A stretch of DNA of 64,000 bases from NCBI RefSeq assembly GCF_947507565.1, contig NC_089190.1, forward strand, positions 1,426,001-1,490,000. The letters are read 5' to 3'. The DNA is from Oscarella lobularis (Eukaryota; Porifera; Homoscleromorpha; Homosclerophorida; Oscarellidae). The notes beneath the pieces are model-generated. The model did no database searches. It was not told the origin of the DNA and saw nothing but the letters and a program-made list of their open reading frames with translations. Of this stretch, positions 11,389 through 22,114 are shown in pieces. The translations under genes were made by a program, and so were the position numbers. Positions within the stretch are counted from its first letter, which is position 1; each line of letters opens with the position of its first letter.

Positions 11389-12849
11389 CTATTGTCGTTT
11401 CTTCACCATACCGTTTGTCTCGTCGCCCTTGTTGCCGCCGCCGCCGCCGCTTCGAAGCGGCCACAATTTCCGCACGGCTCGCTTCATGGGACTACCCATG
11501 ACCCATATGATGGGGCATATGATGTGAGGTAAATAATAGAGATTTCGCCACATAGGCATAACGCGTTCGGTGTGAAGCAGTTGGAACACGAGCAGCCCGT
11601 AGCCCCACACTATCCACTTCTCCGTGAAGCCGATAAACGCAGCAGTGTACCTTAGCACGGGCGACGACTGGAAATAGGGGCTGAACGTCTCCATCATGTG
11701 TCGTTCGGCGCTGACAAAAGGCAATTCGCAAAGGAAAAACGCGACGAAATAGCCGTCGTGAAAGCCGTGCCAAATGGAGAGAAACATCATCACGCCGAGT
11801 TGGGACAAAGTCTTGCTGTTGAGAAATCGCAATCGCTTATAGATGTAGTGCAAGACGAATTGATTCGTGTGAATATTGATAGAGGGAATGAGCGTCATCA
11901 TGTTCGTTCCAAAAAGCAGATTGTACGGCAAGATATTCGTCATGCTATCCCACGTGACGGAGCCGTGTTTCTCCTTGTCCGTATCATACGACATTCCCGA
12001 CCAAACGTTGGCCGCATCCATCAACAGCCATATGCTCGCATACTTGGTCGCAAAAACGAAGCCAAAGAGGCCGCAGAGGAGATAACCGAGAGGCATGGGC
12101 AGCGAGATGAAGGGCTCGGATTGCAGAGTCTGACTATTGACGTAAATCATAAAAATGGAATGAATTCCCAAAGAGAGAATTCCTTTCAAAAGTTGCCGTT
12201 CCGGTAGGCGACCCGGCGACGGTATATCGACGCCGAATTTTCCGCGTCGACTCGTGAACATTCGATAGCGTTTGAATGGAAACGGCGGTCCCGTTTGAAA
12301 GGAGCCGAAATGATAGCCGTAGCCGTACATTTCGGCGAGCGACGGGAGATCGCCTATGGGTCGCTTCTGCAGATCGTCGTCCACGTGCTCGTCCACGTGG
12401 GCGCGACCGTCCGACCAGTCGTACGCTATAGAGATGAGTTTGAGCGTGAGAACGCACTGGGGCGTCGTCCAATTGATGTCGTAGCTGTCCGTCGACGAGA
12501 AATAGTAGCCGACGAGGAGGTAGCCCATCGAGAAGAGAAAAACGGCGGCGGGAGCGAGAGTCGGACGATTGAGCGCCGCCGCGAGACGAATTAGAACGTA
12601 GGTGCTGCATATTGTGACGAGCGAGTTGACGACGGCAATGCCGTAGCAGAAATAGGAGAGAGCGAGACCGGTGAGAGTGAAGTACGCGTGATGAACGTAT
12701 GGCGAGGCGCGTCGATCCACGACGAGGCGACGATACACGATGGCGAGCGGCTGCGCGGCGAACAGAGTCAGAATGAGACGTACTGCGATCTCGGGGATTC
12801 CGATTGCAGTCGCTATATCGCCGAGATTCATTGTGACCATTGACCTCAC
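11389..12849 (-). CDS. LPCAT3: MBOAT lysophospholipid acyltransferase, LPCAT3 type
   Basis: Intronless, 486 aa with multiple membrane segments; ATG codons at residues 1, 4 and 7 are all possible starts. MBOAT enzymes of the ER transfer acyl chains to lysophospholipids. The segment INWTTPQCVLTLKLISIAYD followed by SDG is the LPCAT3-type signature. The catalytic Asn lies in SINIHTNQFV, and the catalytic His in SIWHGFHDGYF, near residues 340-380. The protein ends KKRQ, a dilysine (KKXX) ER-retrieval signal. Unlike its multi-exon neighbours it has no introns, which could reflect an ancient retrocopy or simple intron loss. Confidence 0.9.
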   Translation of the reverse strand: MRSMVTMNLGDIATAIGIPEIAVRLILTLFAAQPLAIVYRRLVVDRRASPYVHHAYFTLTGLALSYFCYGIAVVNSLVTICSTYVLIRLAAALNRPTLAPAAVFLFSMGYLLVGYYFSSTDSYDINWTTPQCVLTLKLISIAYDWSDGRAHVDEHVDDDLQKRPIGDLPSLAEMYGYGYHFGSFQTGPPFPFKRYRMFTSRRGKFGVDIPSPGRLPERQLLKGILSLGIHSIFMIYVNSQTLQSEPFISLPMPLGYLLCGLFGFVFATKYASIWLLMDAANVWSGMSYDTDKEKHGSVTWDSMTNILPYNLLFGTNMMTLIPSINIHTNQFVLHYIYKRLRFLNSKTLSQLGVMMFLSIWHGFHDGYFVAFFLCELPFVSAERHMMETFSPYFQSSPVLRYTAAFIGFTEKWIVWGYGLLVFQLLHTERVMPMWRNLYYLPHIICPIIWVMGSPMKRAVRKLWPLRSGGGGGNKGDETNGMVKKRQ

Positions 12850-13774
12850 CTCTGAGTCACCCCCTTCGCGGATGTCCCGGACCGGCGGAACACGTGGAAC
12901 ATTAACTATTGACAGTCTGTACTATCCGACGGAAATAATCTCAAGTTCCTTCCTGACGCAAATAGCCGTTGATTTCTTTAGTAAATTTTCAGTGTTGCGG
13001 TTGCTTTTTTTCTAACTCGATTTCGCAAGTGAAAGCGATCAATACTGTTCGTGCTCCAATTAGTTAGCAAAGGAAGGTTTGTGCGTAGCAGCTAAAAAAA
13101 CAAAACCGTGGCCACGAGGGTGCGGTCAGACTTCTCTGAATGCCACACGTGCCACTGGGAGGCCAAACTTACTAATAGAATTTGCTGCGATTGTGGCGTT
13201 ACTCTGGAGAACATCGTAGAAAATAACAAACATCTCTTCTGAAATCGTCCTGGATTATCCTAAACGAATTTACCGAGAGCGGCTATAAGCAGATGCGTCC
13301 CTGCAGGATTTCCGTCCTTGGAGTATCATCTACCAGATCAGTAGTAAAACAAAGTGTGGGTTTTGTGTGGCGCTATGCAGATGATGATTTCCACACTGTT
13401 CAGCCAGGAGGTCATCCACACATCACGGTGCTACATATTGATAGAGAGGACGGGGCTCCGGGCGCATTCCTGATGCCTGAGGCAATGGGGCTTCCTGATA
13501 AGCAAACCCCTTCCTCTCTCGCAACTCGCGAGAGACTGATTTGGAGAGCGTGTTTGCAGAAGACAATCCAATCCGATTCACCGCCTTCTTGGAAGCGTTT
13601 GACTCGGTCACGCCCTCATCGAAATTGACCATTCACGAGGCCGCGCCTAATCGCTTGCAACGGCGTGACGCCACGGCAATAAGTGGACAGACCCGCCGAT
13701 CGTCGTGCGCATAACTGTCGTCGAATCGAGAACGAAGGGAAGCCGAATCCCGTCAAGAGACAAAGATAACCGGA
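12850..13774. other. 925-bp intergenic region between two divergent genes
   Basis: It contains the upstream regions of the LPCAT3-type gene and of the VWA gene. Around 13133-13230 the plus strand reads a short CxxC...CxxC peptide (CHTCHWEAKL, then CCDCGVTLE) that resembles a zinc ribbon but has no start and ends at a TGA. I could not join it to any other exon. Confidence 0.4.
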
Positions 13775-16700
13775 ATGCGGTGCCTATCTCTGCTTTGCTT
13801 CCTCTCCTTCGCATCAGTCGTCGTATCACAGGACAGCCTAGGTAACAATCACGTCTTTGTGTCGTACAATTCTACGCCAGAAGAAGCATAGCCGTTGGCG
13901 CGTTCCCGCATCTCTCCCGGGCATTCTCTCGCTCAGTAGGGCGTCAAATCGCCGCCCATAGTCGATTCCTCCCCGCGGGAGGTAACCCCTCCGAGTTATT
14001 CGTGCTGACGGTGCTCGCTTCTCCGGCAAACAGTTTCCTAACCTGTCGTCGCACCAAAGAAACCGCGCTAAACTGCAAAACGCTTTCCTTTCAGGGGGTC
14101 GTCCGGCCCCCTAGTTAGTTTCGCGTAAGTTTCATCCTATCAAACCGCGACCCAACCTCGAAAACAGATCGAGTCGCGTGCGGAAAGAGAACCGGTTTCC
14201 TTTTTTGCGGGTTCTGATGTGATGACTATCTTCGCACGTACGATGGCGAAGGGTCGAGCTCTCGGGCCCCCCGCCCGGCGCGGGGGTCCGTCCCCCTCAC
14301 GCGCCCATCCGCTCGTTCCCCTAACGCTAGAGTTAACTCAGTTAGCGGCGAAGATGCAGAAGTTATGCGAAGAATGACGTGTAACGAAAATATTCGCAGC
14401 CCCGCGGCTGCATTGGAAAATGTCGCGCGACACCCGGAAACGTTTAAAGCCACGCACCTGCCTTATATTTTCTTCTCTGTGTTTCAAGGCTGCGACAATC
14501 CTGTCCTCACCACGCACAATTTCGTGCATCAAGGCGAGTTTATTGGACCGCCGGACGAAGCGGCCGACGTCGTCTTCGTCGTCGACGAGTCCGGCTCCAT
14601 GACTACGGAACACGCGTGGCTATTGGACGTCGCCGACGAATTGGACAAGGCGTTTCAAGAGCGACGAGTCGGCGTCTTGATCCCGAATCGTTTTGCGCTC
14701 GTAACGTTCGGCGGCCGAAGCGGAGCGAGTCTGACCGGCAAAGTGTGGAGCATCAGCGGAGACCAGTTCGGTAGTCCGTCGGAAATGCGCGCCGCCTTCA
14801 TGAATTTAAGCATTGCTGGTCGATTCGAAGACGGTTATAGTGCCATGGACGTCGCCCTGAATACGCTCGAATTTCGCGACAGCGTCGCGCGTCAATTCAT
14901 TCTCATCACGGACGAGAATCGCGACTCCGTGGTGAGCATCACGTACGATGAAATGCTTGTTAGTCTCCAAAAGAACAAAGTTATTCTCAACGTCGTTGTC
15001 AATCACGCCTTTCACCTAAACGGCGTCCCCGCGTTCGGTATGGACAATGACAGTTTGTGCTATCAAGCGGCGGAAACAGCAAAGACGTTCGTCTCCAAGG
15101 CCGGATGCTCAATTGTCGTCAACAGCGGCGTTGGAACGACGTACGAGGACTACGTGCGCTTGGCGCACGAAACGGGCGGCGCCGCTTGGAATCTTCAGCA
15201 GTTGAGAAGCGGCGGCGAAAAGACAGTCGCCTTCACGAATGCTTTTGTAGCCGTCAAGGTAAAAGAAGCCATCAAGCAGGTTCGCTCCTGCCAGGTATGC
15301 CGCTGGTGCGGTGGAGACGATCCGATATGCAGCGAGTTCACCGCTGAGAGTCCGGAGCAGTGCAAGGTCAGGATCAATGGGACGGGAGGCAGCGAGGTTC
15401 GGGTAGGGGTAGAAGTCGTGCAGCCAGGTCAGTGACATCATGAGTAGTCCAATTTTTGTTACAATCCCATCTGATGTAGCTTGCACGCTCAACGGCCAAT
15501 TTCTCAAAGAAGGCGGCCAAGGATATCGATACGTGTTTTCGCGCAGCGAATTCGGTTTGAATGCGCCGTCTGCCGACGTCGTCTTTGTAGTCGACGAATC
15601 CGGTTCCATGATCGGCGAGCACAAGTGGCTTCAGGAAACGATTTACCTACTTGACGACGCTTTGCGCGACAACGGCATTGGCGAAAGATCGCCAAATCGA
15701 TACGGACTCGTCGGCTTTGCAACTCACGGCCATCTCGCCGGCGCCGTGCACGTTCTCAGCGACAATATGATGGGTAATACAACGCAATTCGCCGCTGCAA
15801 TCGATCGACTTCTCACGTCGGGTCAAGTTGAAGACGGATACAGCGCGATATCGACGGCACTGCAGAAGCTCAGTTTTCGTTCAGGCAACGTTGCCAGGCA
15901 ACTGATTCTTGTAACCGACGAAGATCGCGATCCGATGTTGTCGCTCTCAAGAGGAGAAGTCAAAAAACTTCTGGAAGAGATGGACTTTCGCATCAACGTC
16001 GTCGTGAATCATAATATTGAAGATAGGGAAGGAAATCCGGTGCTCGGCATTGATGCACAAAAGAGAGGCTACATTGTCGGCGATACGACAAGTGGTTACA
16101 CGACCGTGCCGAAAGCTGTTCTACCCAGTGACGGCGGACACGGATCGACGCTCAAGGATTACGTTATGCTTGCCTTGGACTCAGTCGGAGCCGCGTGGGA
16201 CTTGAACCAACTTCGACGCGGCGGCGCAATTGCCCGCGCCTTCACCAACTCGTTCGTCGACACGAAACGACGCGAAATCACCGAACAGCTCAAAGTGTGC
16301 GAGACGTGCAAGTGCACCGACGGCGAGCTGGCCTGTGAACGCCGCGAGGGAGCGACGAGCGCTGACCAGTGTTTTGCGGCGGCTCGCTGCCGAGTCGGCC
16401 GCCGATACATTGACGAACAAGAATATACCATCAGTTTTTCAATCACAGACGAAGCGGGACTTAGTCCGATGGCCGACATTCTCGTCGTCGTTGACGAATC
16501 GCGGTCGATGATAGGCGAGCACAGGTGGCTGCGTAATGTCATTCCTGACTTGGATACCGCTTTGCGAGCTCGTGGCGTCGGCAAGGAAGTAAACAGCCCC
16601 AATCTTTTCGGTCTTGTCGGCTACGCGAGCAACGGCGACGGTCGAAAGGATAACATGGGCACTGTGTTCATGTTCAACAAGACGGATCATCGAATGATGG

Positions 16701-18610
16701 GAACGGCGGACGAGTTTAAAAAGTTGGCGAAGAACGAACTTAAGCAGGTCGGTCGCTTAGAGGACGGCTACAGCGCTATCATGCGCGCTCTGAACGCGCA
16801 CACGTTTCGCGACGGTGCCGCGAAGCTCGTCATCTTGGTGACCGACGAAGATCGCGACGTTCTCAACCGTTCTCTCACATTTGACGTCGTCTACGACGCA
16901 CTCGCGTCGCAGGACATCGTCCTGAACGCCGTCATCAATCAGGGTTTTGCCGCCCGAGGCAGATCGGCGCTCGGCATTGACGGCACGTCGGAGCGACGAG
17001 CGTACTTCCCTCGTCGGACGACGGCGGACGACGGCACGAGGAAAGTGACGTTCAAGGCGAAAAAGGGCGGCGAATCCGTGCGCGACAGCGGCTACGGCAC
17101 GACGGGCGACGACTACGCGAAACTCGCTCTGAAGACGTCGGGCGGAGCGTGGGATTTGAATAAATTGCGAGAGGGCGGCAAGACGGCGAAAGCGTTCACG
17201 CTCGCCTTTGTCGCCGTAAAAGTCAAGGAAGTCGTGACCCAGTTGAAACAATGCCGAGTATGTCAGTGTCTCGGTAGCAATTTCCAGTGCGGCATCGTCG
17301 AGAACGTGTCCAGAGCCGAATGTAGCGATTGGACACCTCGTCGGAGGGAACCATTGCCTGGTAAAAACGGCCGACTTCCTTTGGAAAATTTACTCCCAGA
17401 CGTCACGCCGTTAATTGAGATTATCCCTTCGCAAATCAGCGTCTGCTCCGGTGACGGCTTCTCCGCGCACTGTCGCGGTCCCTTGTACAACGGCGAAAGT
17501 AGCCTCGTCGTTGATTGGATTAACGTGCCGGTAAACGGCATGGTGACTTCAAACGCCAACAGAACGGACTCGGAACTTGACGTCAGTAAAGCGAATGAAT
17601 TGAGAAACGAGTATCAATGCCAAGTGACGACGAACACGTATCAATCGACTGGTTCGCTGATCGTCGACGTCACTGACAATGCTGAATGCCAGAAGAACTG
17701 CGTCACCATGTACGGCGACGGATATGCAATGATACTCCGTGGCAGGTGAGATCTACAGGAATCTCTCGCGCGTAGTTCCTCATCAAATCGTCTCTTCAGG
17801 ATGGCTAAGATTCCGTTTGAGATCTCCTTTAAATTTTGTCCGTCAACAGTCACTTCAGGAACTCTCTATTGCCTTGAGGTGAGCGGTCAGTGTGCAACGT
17901 TGTGTCCACTTTTAACACGATACTCGCTTTGTAGAATTCCTCTGAAGGCTGTTCCCAGTGTCTCGTTCTAAACGACGGCGATCTGGAACTACAGTGAGAC
18001 GAGAAGAGTCAACAAACAGAAATGAATCCTGATCTTCTGCTTGTTTTTCTTCAGATGGAACTGCTGCCTTCAGGGTGGTCAACCCTTGAGGTATTCGAGC
18101 CACGACAGCCTCGCTCTCAGCCCAAACAAATGCTACAACTCTTCCGTAACGATGTAAATATTTCGTTCATTTTTCTTCTCGCGTTTTCACTTCTTTTTGT
18201 TACAGTACAGAGACGCAGGTGTCATTGAAGGTCGACACGGTCGAGATCACCGCACCACTTGCACCCCAATGCGCGGACGACTTCCAGCCCAGCCAAAATT
18301 TGTTCATAGGTAAGTGCGGGTGAGCCGGAACTTCATTGTTTTGGTGTCGGTGCCCAACAGTTGCGTGCATATCAAACGCACATACCCCCGCGTTTCTCAG
18401 ACCATTCATTTTGTATTTACTGTAGGCGGCACAATTGCCACCGCCGTCGACGAGAACGGATACAATGGGTGCATGACCGAAGTCATGTGTGATCGAAAAC
18501 CCGTCCTATTTCACGACGTTCCCACGCCGTCTCCGGCAATGCGCGTCAAGCGACCTAAAATGATACGCCGAGTGCGACGTTGTACGAAGGCGTGCGACGG
18601 CGGCGTCTGA
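13775..18610 (+). CDS. Secreted protein with three VWA modules and an Ig-like domain
   Basis: Eight exons, 13775-13841, 14489-15427, 15480-17745, 17800-17878, 17935-17993, 18055-18145, 18213-18309 and 18426-18610, give 1,260 aa in phase; the 5' end of exon 7 is the least certain. A signal peptide begins MRCLSLLCFLSFASVVVS. Three VWA domains follow, each with a metal-binding (MIDAS) DxSxS: DESGSM, DESGSM and DESRSM. Each VWA is followed by a short Cys-rich module (CQVCRWC, CETCKC, CRVCQC), so the unit is VWA plus Cys module, three times. An Ig-like segment follows at about 17400-17680. The very basic tail (KRPKMIRRVRRCTK) ends the protein. This is probably an extracellular matrix or adhesion protein, family unknown. 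Confidence 0.85.
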
Positions 18611-19206
18611 AGGGAATGATCGATCGCGATGCGTTGAGACCTCGACTCTTTCCTCCCCATCTATCTATACTCTTCCTACTCTAAGACTTGTGTTGCATTT
18701 ATTTCATTTATTTAGTTTTGTTAGTTTCCTTCGTTCTGTCGAGTCAGTTTAGCATGTTACGGCAGACGAACGATGTCATTCGGACTCGAGTCTTGCGCAT
18801 GAAAAAATACACATACGTACGTACTTCGTAAAGTGGTGTGTTTCGTCCGTACGCTCGATGGGGGAGGAGGGGGATTTTCATATTAGGTGGTTTATATGCT
18901 AAGGAGGTATATGCTGCAATGGGGGCCCCCCTCTACGTTGCACGTCACTTGCACTCCTGTGGCTCACAGCAGAGCTAATTGATTAACTTACCTTAAGAAA
19001 TCCGTAAGTAGCTGGACGTCTTTGTTCCCCCCTTCTGTTGCTTATCACAAAAGATGGCATCTAAGTAGTTGAACGTGATTTAATCCGCCTGTCGTATACA
19101 TATGATGACCCAGCCCAATTACTTTATTAGCTTTGAAACCCAGTACCTTGGCTTCTCCTAAAAGCGACACTAAAAGTTCTAGTAGAGATGCACATGTGGT
19201 CGATGT
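18611..19206. other. Convergent 3' region of the VWA gene and PPP2R3C
   Basis: About 600 bp. Simple ACGTACGTAC and GGGGGAGGAGGGGG runs lie near 18810-18870. No gene or RNA is recognised. Confidence 0.5.
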
Positions 19207-20613
19207 CTAGATGTTCACGGGCTCCTGTGGCTGTTGCTGCTGTTGCTGCTGCTGGTCTCCTCCCGCTGCCGCATTTTCAGCGAGTATGACTTCTCGATTC
19301 TCGTACGTCCAAAATCCGTTCAAATCGATCAGAATACTGACGACCGTTCCGCCCTGGCCACTCGAAATCAAATCCTGCAGCGCGATTCTCAACGGATCGG
19401 CCGGCTTCACCATGTCGAATATCTCGTCCTTGACGTCCTGAAAGCCTATCACCTCCTGCCCGTTACGCTGCATCATCTCCTGCATGGATCGAAAGAAGAA
19501 GTGCAAGTCGTACACATTCAAACTTCCCATCGCACGAACGTCGAGCAGACGAAAGAAATACTGAACGGCCTGCGGCTCCTTCTTATTCTCCATCGCCAAA
19601 ACGAAGTCCAAATACGTCTTATAGTCCATCTCGCCCTCGTAGGTGAGACACTCCTGAAAGACGCGTTCGACGAACGCCGACGTCAACGTGCCGGATCCGT
19701 ATTTCGCCAATTCGGCTTTACTCAGCATTCCGTTGTGATCCGTATCCAAGTTGAGATACTGGCCGTAGACGCGCAACGCCGACGGCGCCGAGAACCAATT
19801 CGCGTCCTCCGCCTCCTTGGCGAGCTCCTCCTCGCGCAGTTCGAGCAGATCGTCGAGAAAACTCGAGGCGAGCATGTCGACGATTTTCACGCGACCCGTC
19901 CGAAGCGGATCGAGAAAGAAGAAGAACTTGCGCACGGCCGTGCAGACGTAGAACGAATAGAACGACTTTTCGAGACAGTCGAGCTGGGGCAGAGTCGGTA
20001 TGAGCTCGAATATGTAATTCTCCAAGTCCGACTCGCGCAGGTAGCCGAGACCGGCGACGTCGTAGAGACTGAGACCGATACGGGTTTGGTGAAGCCACAC
20101 CTTTCGCATGACGTAATTGAAAAATTTGATTGTCGACACGCGACCGTGCGCGTCCTTTTCGAGTAATTTCGCGAATGTGATCGACGTGAAGTGACGACGC
20201 GCCTTGGGCGTCGCCGTCGCCGCGGCTCGCGCGAAATCGCTATAATCCGTCATTTTTTCGTCGTCGGCGCCGCCGAGTTCTCTCGTTCCGCCGCTGTGTT
20301 CCTCGAGAACGGTCCAGAGGGCTTGGAGTTCTTCGTTGTCGAGCAGTTGGGCGCTTTTTCGTTGGAGAAAGGCGGCGCGCGCCTCTTCGCGAAGTTTCTG
20401 GTGGAGAATTTGGTCGTCGCGAGGCGGTTTGAAGTAGAATCGGGGTATTATCGTCGACGACGACGGCGCGGAACGGCCCGCTTTTAGCATGTGTGCTTTT
20501 AGGGCCGCGTATTCGACAGAGAAGTGTTCGCGCTCTTCGGCGACGTTTCGAGGCTTGGCTTGGGCAGCGTTGGCCGCTACGTAGCGTTTCAGGGAAGTTT
20601 CCAACCAGCTCAT
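19207..20613 (-). CDS. PPP2R3C: PP2A regulatory subunit B'' gamma
   Basis: Single exon of 468 aa from the ATG at 20613 (M-S-W-L-E-T-S-L), which is preferred over an upstream in-frame ATG because the family begins close to here. This EF-hand subunit directs the PP2A phosphatase in centrosome and cell-cycle roles. Family segments include IIPRFYFKPP, GLSLYDVAGLGYLRESDLENYI, a canonical EF-hand loop DTDHNGMLSKAE, and LMQEMM-type helices. The C-terminus ends in a CAG-derived run of eight Gln, a length-variable tail. Confidence 0.94.
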   Translation of the reverse strand: MSWLETSLKRYVAANAAQAKPRNVAEEREHFSVEYAALKAHMLKAGRSAPSSSTIIPRFYFKPPRDDQILHQKLREEARAAFLQRKSAQLLDNEELQALWTVLEEHSGGTRELGGADDEKMTDYSDFARAAATATPKARRHFTSITFAKLLEKDAHGRVSTIKFFNYVMRKVWLHQTRIGLSLYDVAGLGYLRESDLENYIFELIPTLPQLDCLEKSFYSFYVCTAVRKFFFFLDPLRTGRVKIVDMLASSFLDDLLELREEELAKEAEDANWFSAPSALRVYGQYLNLDTDHNGMLSKAELAKYGSGTLTSAFVERVFQECLTYEGEMDYKTYLDFVLAMENKKEPQAVQYFFRLLDVRAMGSLNVYDLHFFFRSMQEMMQRNGQEVIGFQDVKDEIFDMVKPADPLRIALQDLISSGQGGTVVSILIDLNGFWTYENREVILAENAAAGGDQQQQQQQQPQEPVNI

Positions 20614-20669
20614 GTTGTCCTTTTTGCGTTCAAATCCCGTACGTGTGAACACACGAGTGTTTTCCCCGT
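20614..20669. promoter_or_regulatory. 56-bp spacer between divergent start codons
   Basis: The minus-strand PPP2R3C and plus-strand DIPK1-like start codons are separated by only 56 bp. Any leader of one transcript must overlap the other gene or be extremely short. It is treated as a compact bidirectional promoter core by inference. Confidence 0.5.
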
Positions 20670-22069
20670 ATGGACGGCTTCCGACGTTGCTGGACTGGCC
20701 TGTCTCTGGTGACTATCTTCCTCGTCTTCGCGTACTATTTTGCCATATCCAATGTCTGCCGCTTGGAAAAAATAATTGAAGATGAGGTAAATGCGGTTTT
20801 AGCACCTAAATTCGACGAATTCGCGCCGCGATTTAGTGCGAGCGGTATCGACGAGGAAAAGCGGCAGGTCCTCTGTGCGAGACCCTGTGCACCCGTTCGG
20901 CCGATCTATACTGCCTCACGGCGCGTCCAGAAAAACAAGTCTATCGCGCTCGCGTCAACGGTAGTGACATCGTGCTGAAATACCAGTACGTCATCCAGGA
21001 GTCGATCGTCGAAGACGAAGACATAGAAGCGCATCACGCCGTCCCCGAAGACTTCGAAACGACCGACTCCAACAATGCCACGGACGTCGCAATTCGTCAT
21101 CTCCGAACGGTAATAGGCGCAAAATTCGACTGTGACGTCACCGATATTCTGACGTCAAAATTATTGGCTATCGTCGACGAAAACGGCGACGGACGACTGA
21201 GCGTCGCCGAAGCGACGACCGCCTATCGACTGGCGGCGTATCAGTACGAATTTCTCGTCGTCGTTCTTCTCGCCGACGAGGAATTGTCCGTGCCGCTGCG
21301 CGGTCACTGCGGCGAGATTTATTCTCTCGACGTCGTCGAGATTTCGGGAAAGGAGATTGTGGGCGAGATTTCGGCTCTGATGGACGAACTCAAACATTTC
21401 TTCCTTGTGCTGAATTGGCGATCGTTTGTCATTCAGTCCTGGGCGACGTTGGCTCAAGTCTTGAAGATGTTTCGACAGTACGTTCAATTTCGACTCGTTC
21501 CCGTCGACTGGAAGGAGCGGATCGACTACGGGCTCGGCGTTCTGAATCTCGCCGATCGGCTCGCCGCGCTGTCGACGACGGATCGGTTTTACGTGTGCGA
21601 TATGCACGACGGGAATTTCGGACGCGACGGCGCCGGTCGCGTGCGTTTGCTCGACGCCGATTCGTTCTTCTCCCGATCGGCCGTCGACGATTTCTACTCG
21701 CAACGGCCTTGTCAAGACGATTCCGACTGCGAGTTGATTGTGTTGGACAGAGACAATTGCCACGGCGCGTGCAATCGAACGAGAGGCACGTGCTCGTTCG
21801 CTTCGACGACGACTCTTCTGTATGCGGTCTGCCTGCACGTACTACCGAGAACGTTTAGAGCGGAGAATACACATGAATACTGCCCTGCTGATTTGACGCT
21901 ACGAACGCGCCTGTACGACGCTCTCACTTGGTGCATGACCGACGCTCTGCTCGAGATGAACGCCGTTCAGTATCGAGAATTGACGTTGCACTATAGGAAT
22001 CTTTTCGCGAGACTCGCTAGCGATTTTTTATCTTCCTGTCCTGGTATAGGCGCATCGTCGACAATTTAA
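20670..22069 (+). CDS. DIPK1: FAM69/DIPK1-type divergent protein kinase-like membrane protein
   Basis: Two exons, 20670-20786 and 20837-22069, joined at a 50-bp intron, give 449 aa. A type II signal-anchor lies at residues 10-28 (LVTIFLVFAYYFAIS). Exon 2 starts with the Cys-rich family entry CERYRRGKAAGPLCETLC, then the kinase-like core with EKQVYRARVNGSDIVLKY (the Lys region). An EF-hand insert DENGDGRLSVAE, diagnostic for FAM69, is present, as is the catalytic-loop-like VCDMHDGNFG. Many paired Cys (CQDDSDCEL, CNRTRGTC) fit an ER or Golgi lumenal location. Catalytic competence is unclear in this family. Confidence 0.88.
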
Positions 22070-22114
22070 GTTTTCTTATTATACATACGCGTATAAACAC
22101 CAATGCTTTCGTAT

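Noticed and set aside
13109..13235. Possible zinc-ribbon gene (CHTCHWEAKL ... CCDCGVTLE)
   Set aside because: No start codon, an upstream in-frame stop, and no splice partner; too short to call a gene.
14250..14310. GC-rich palindrome-like block as a terminator or structured RNA
   Set aside because: It lies in the first intron of the VWA gene, and the pairing I could draw was short and interrupted.
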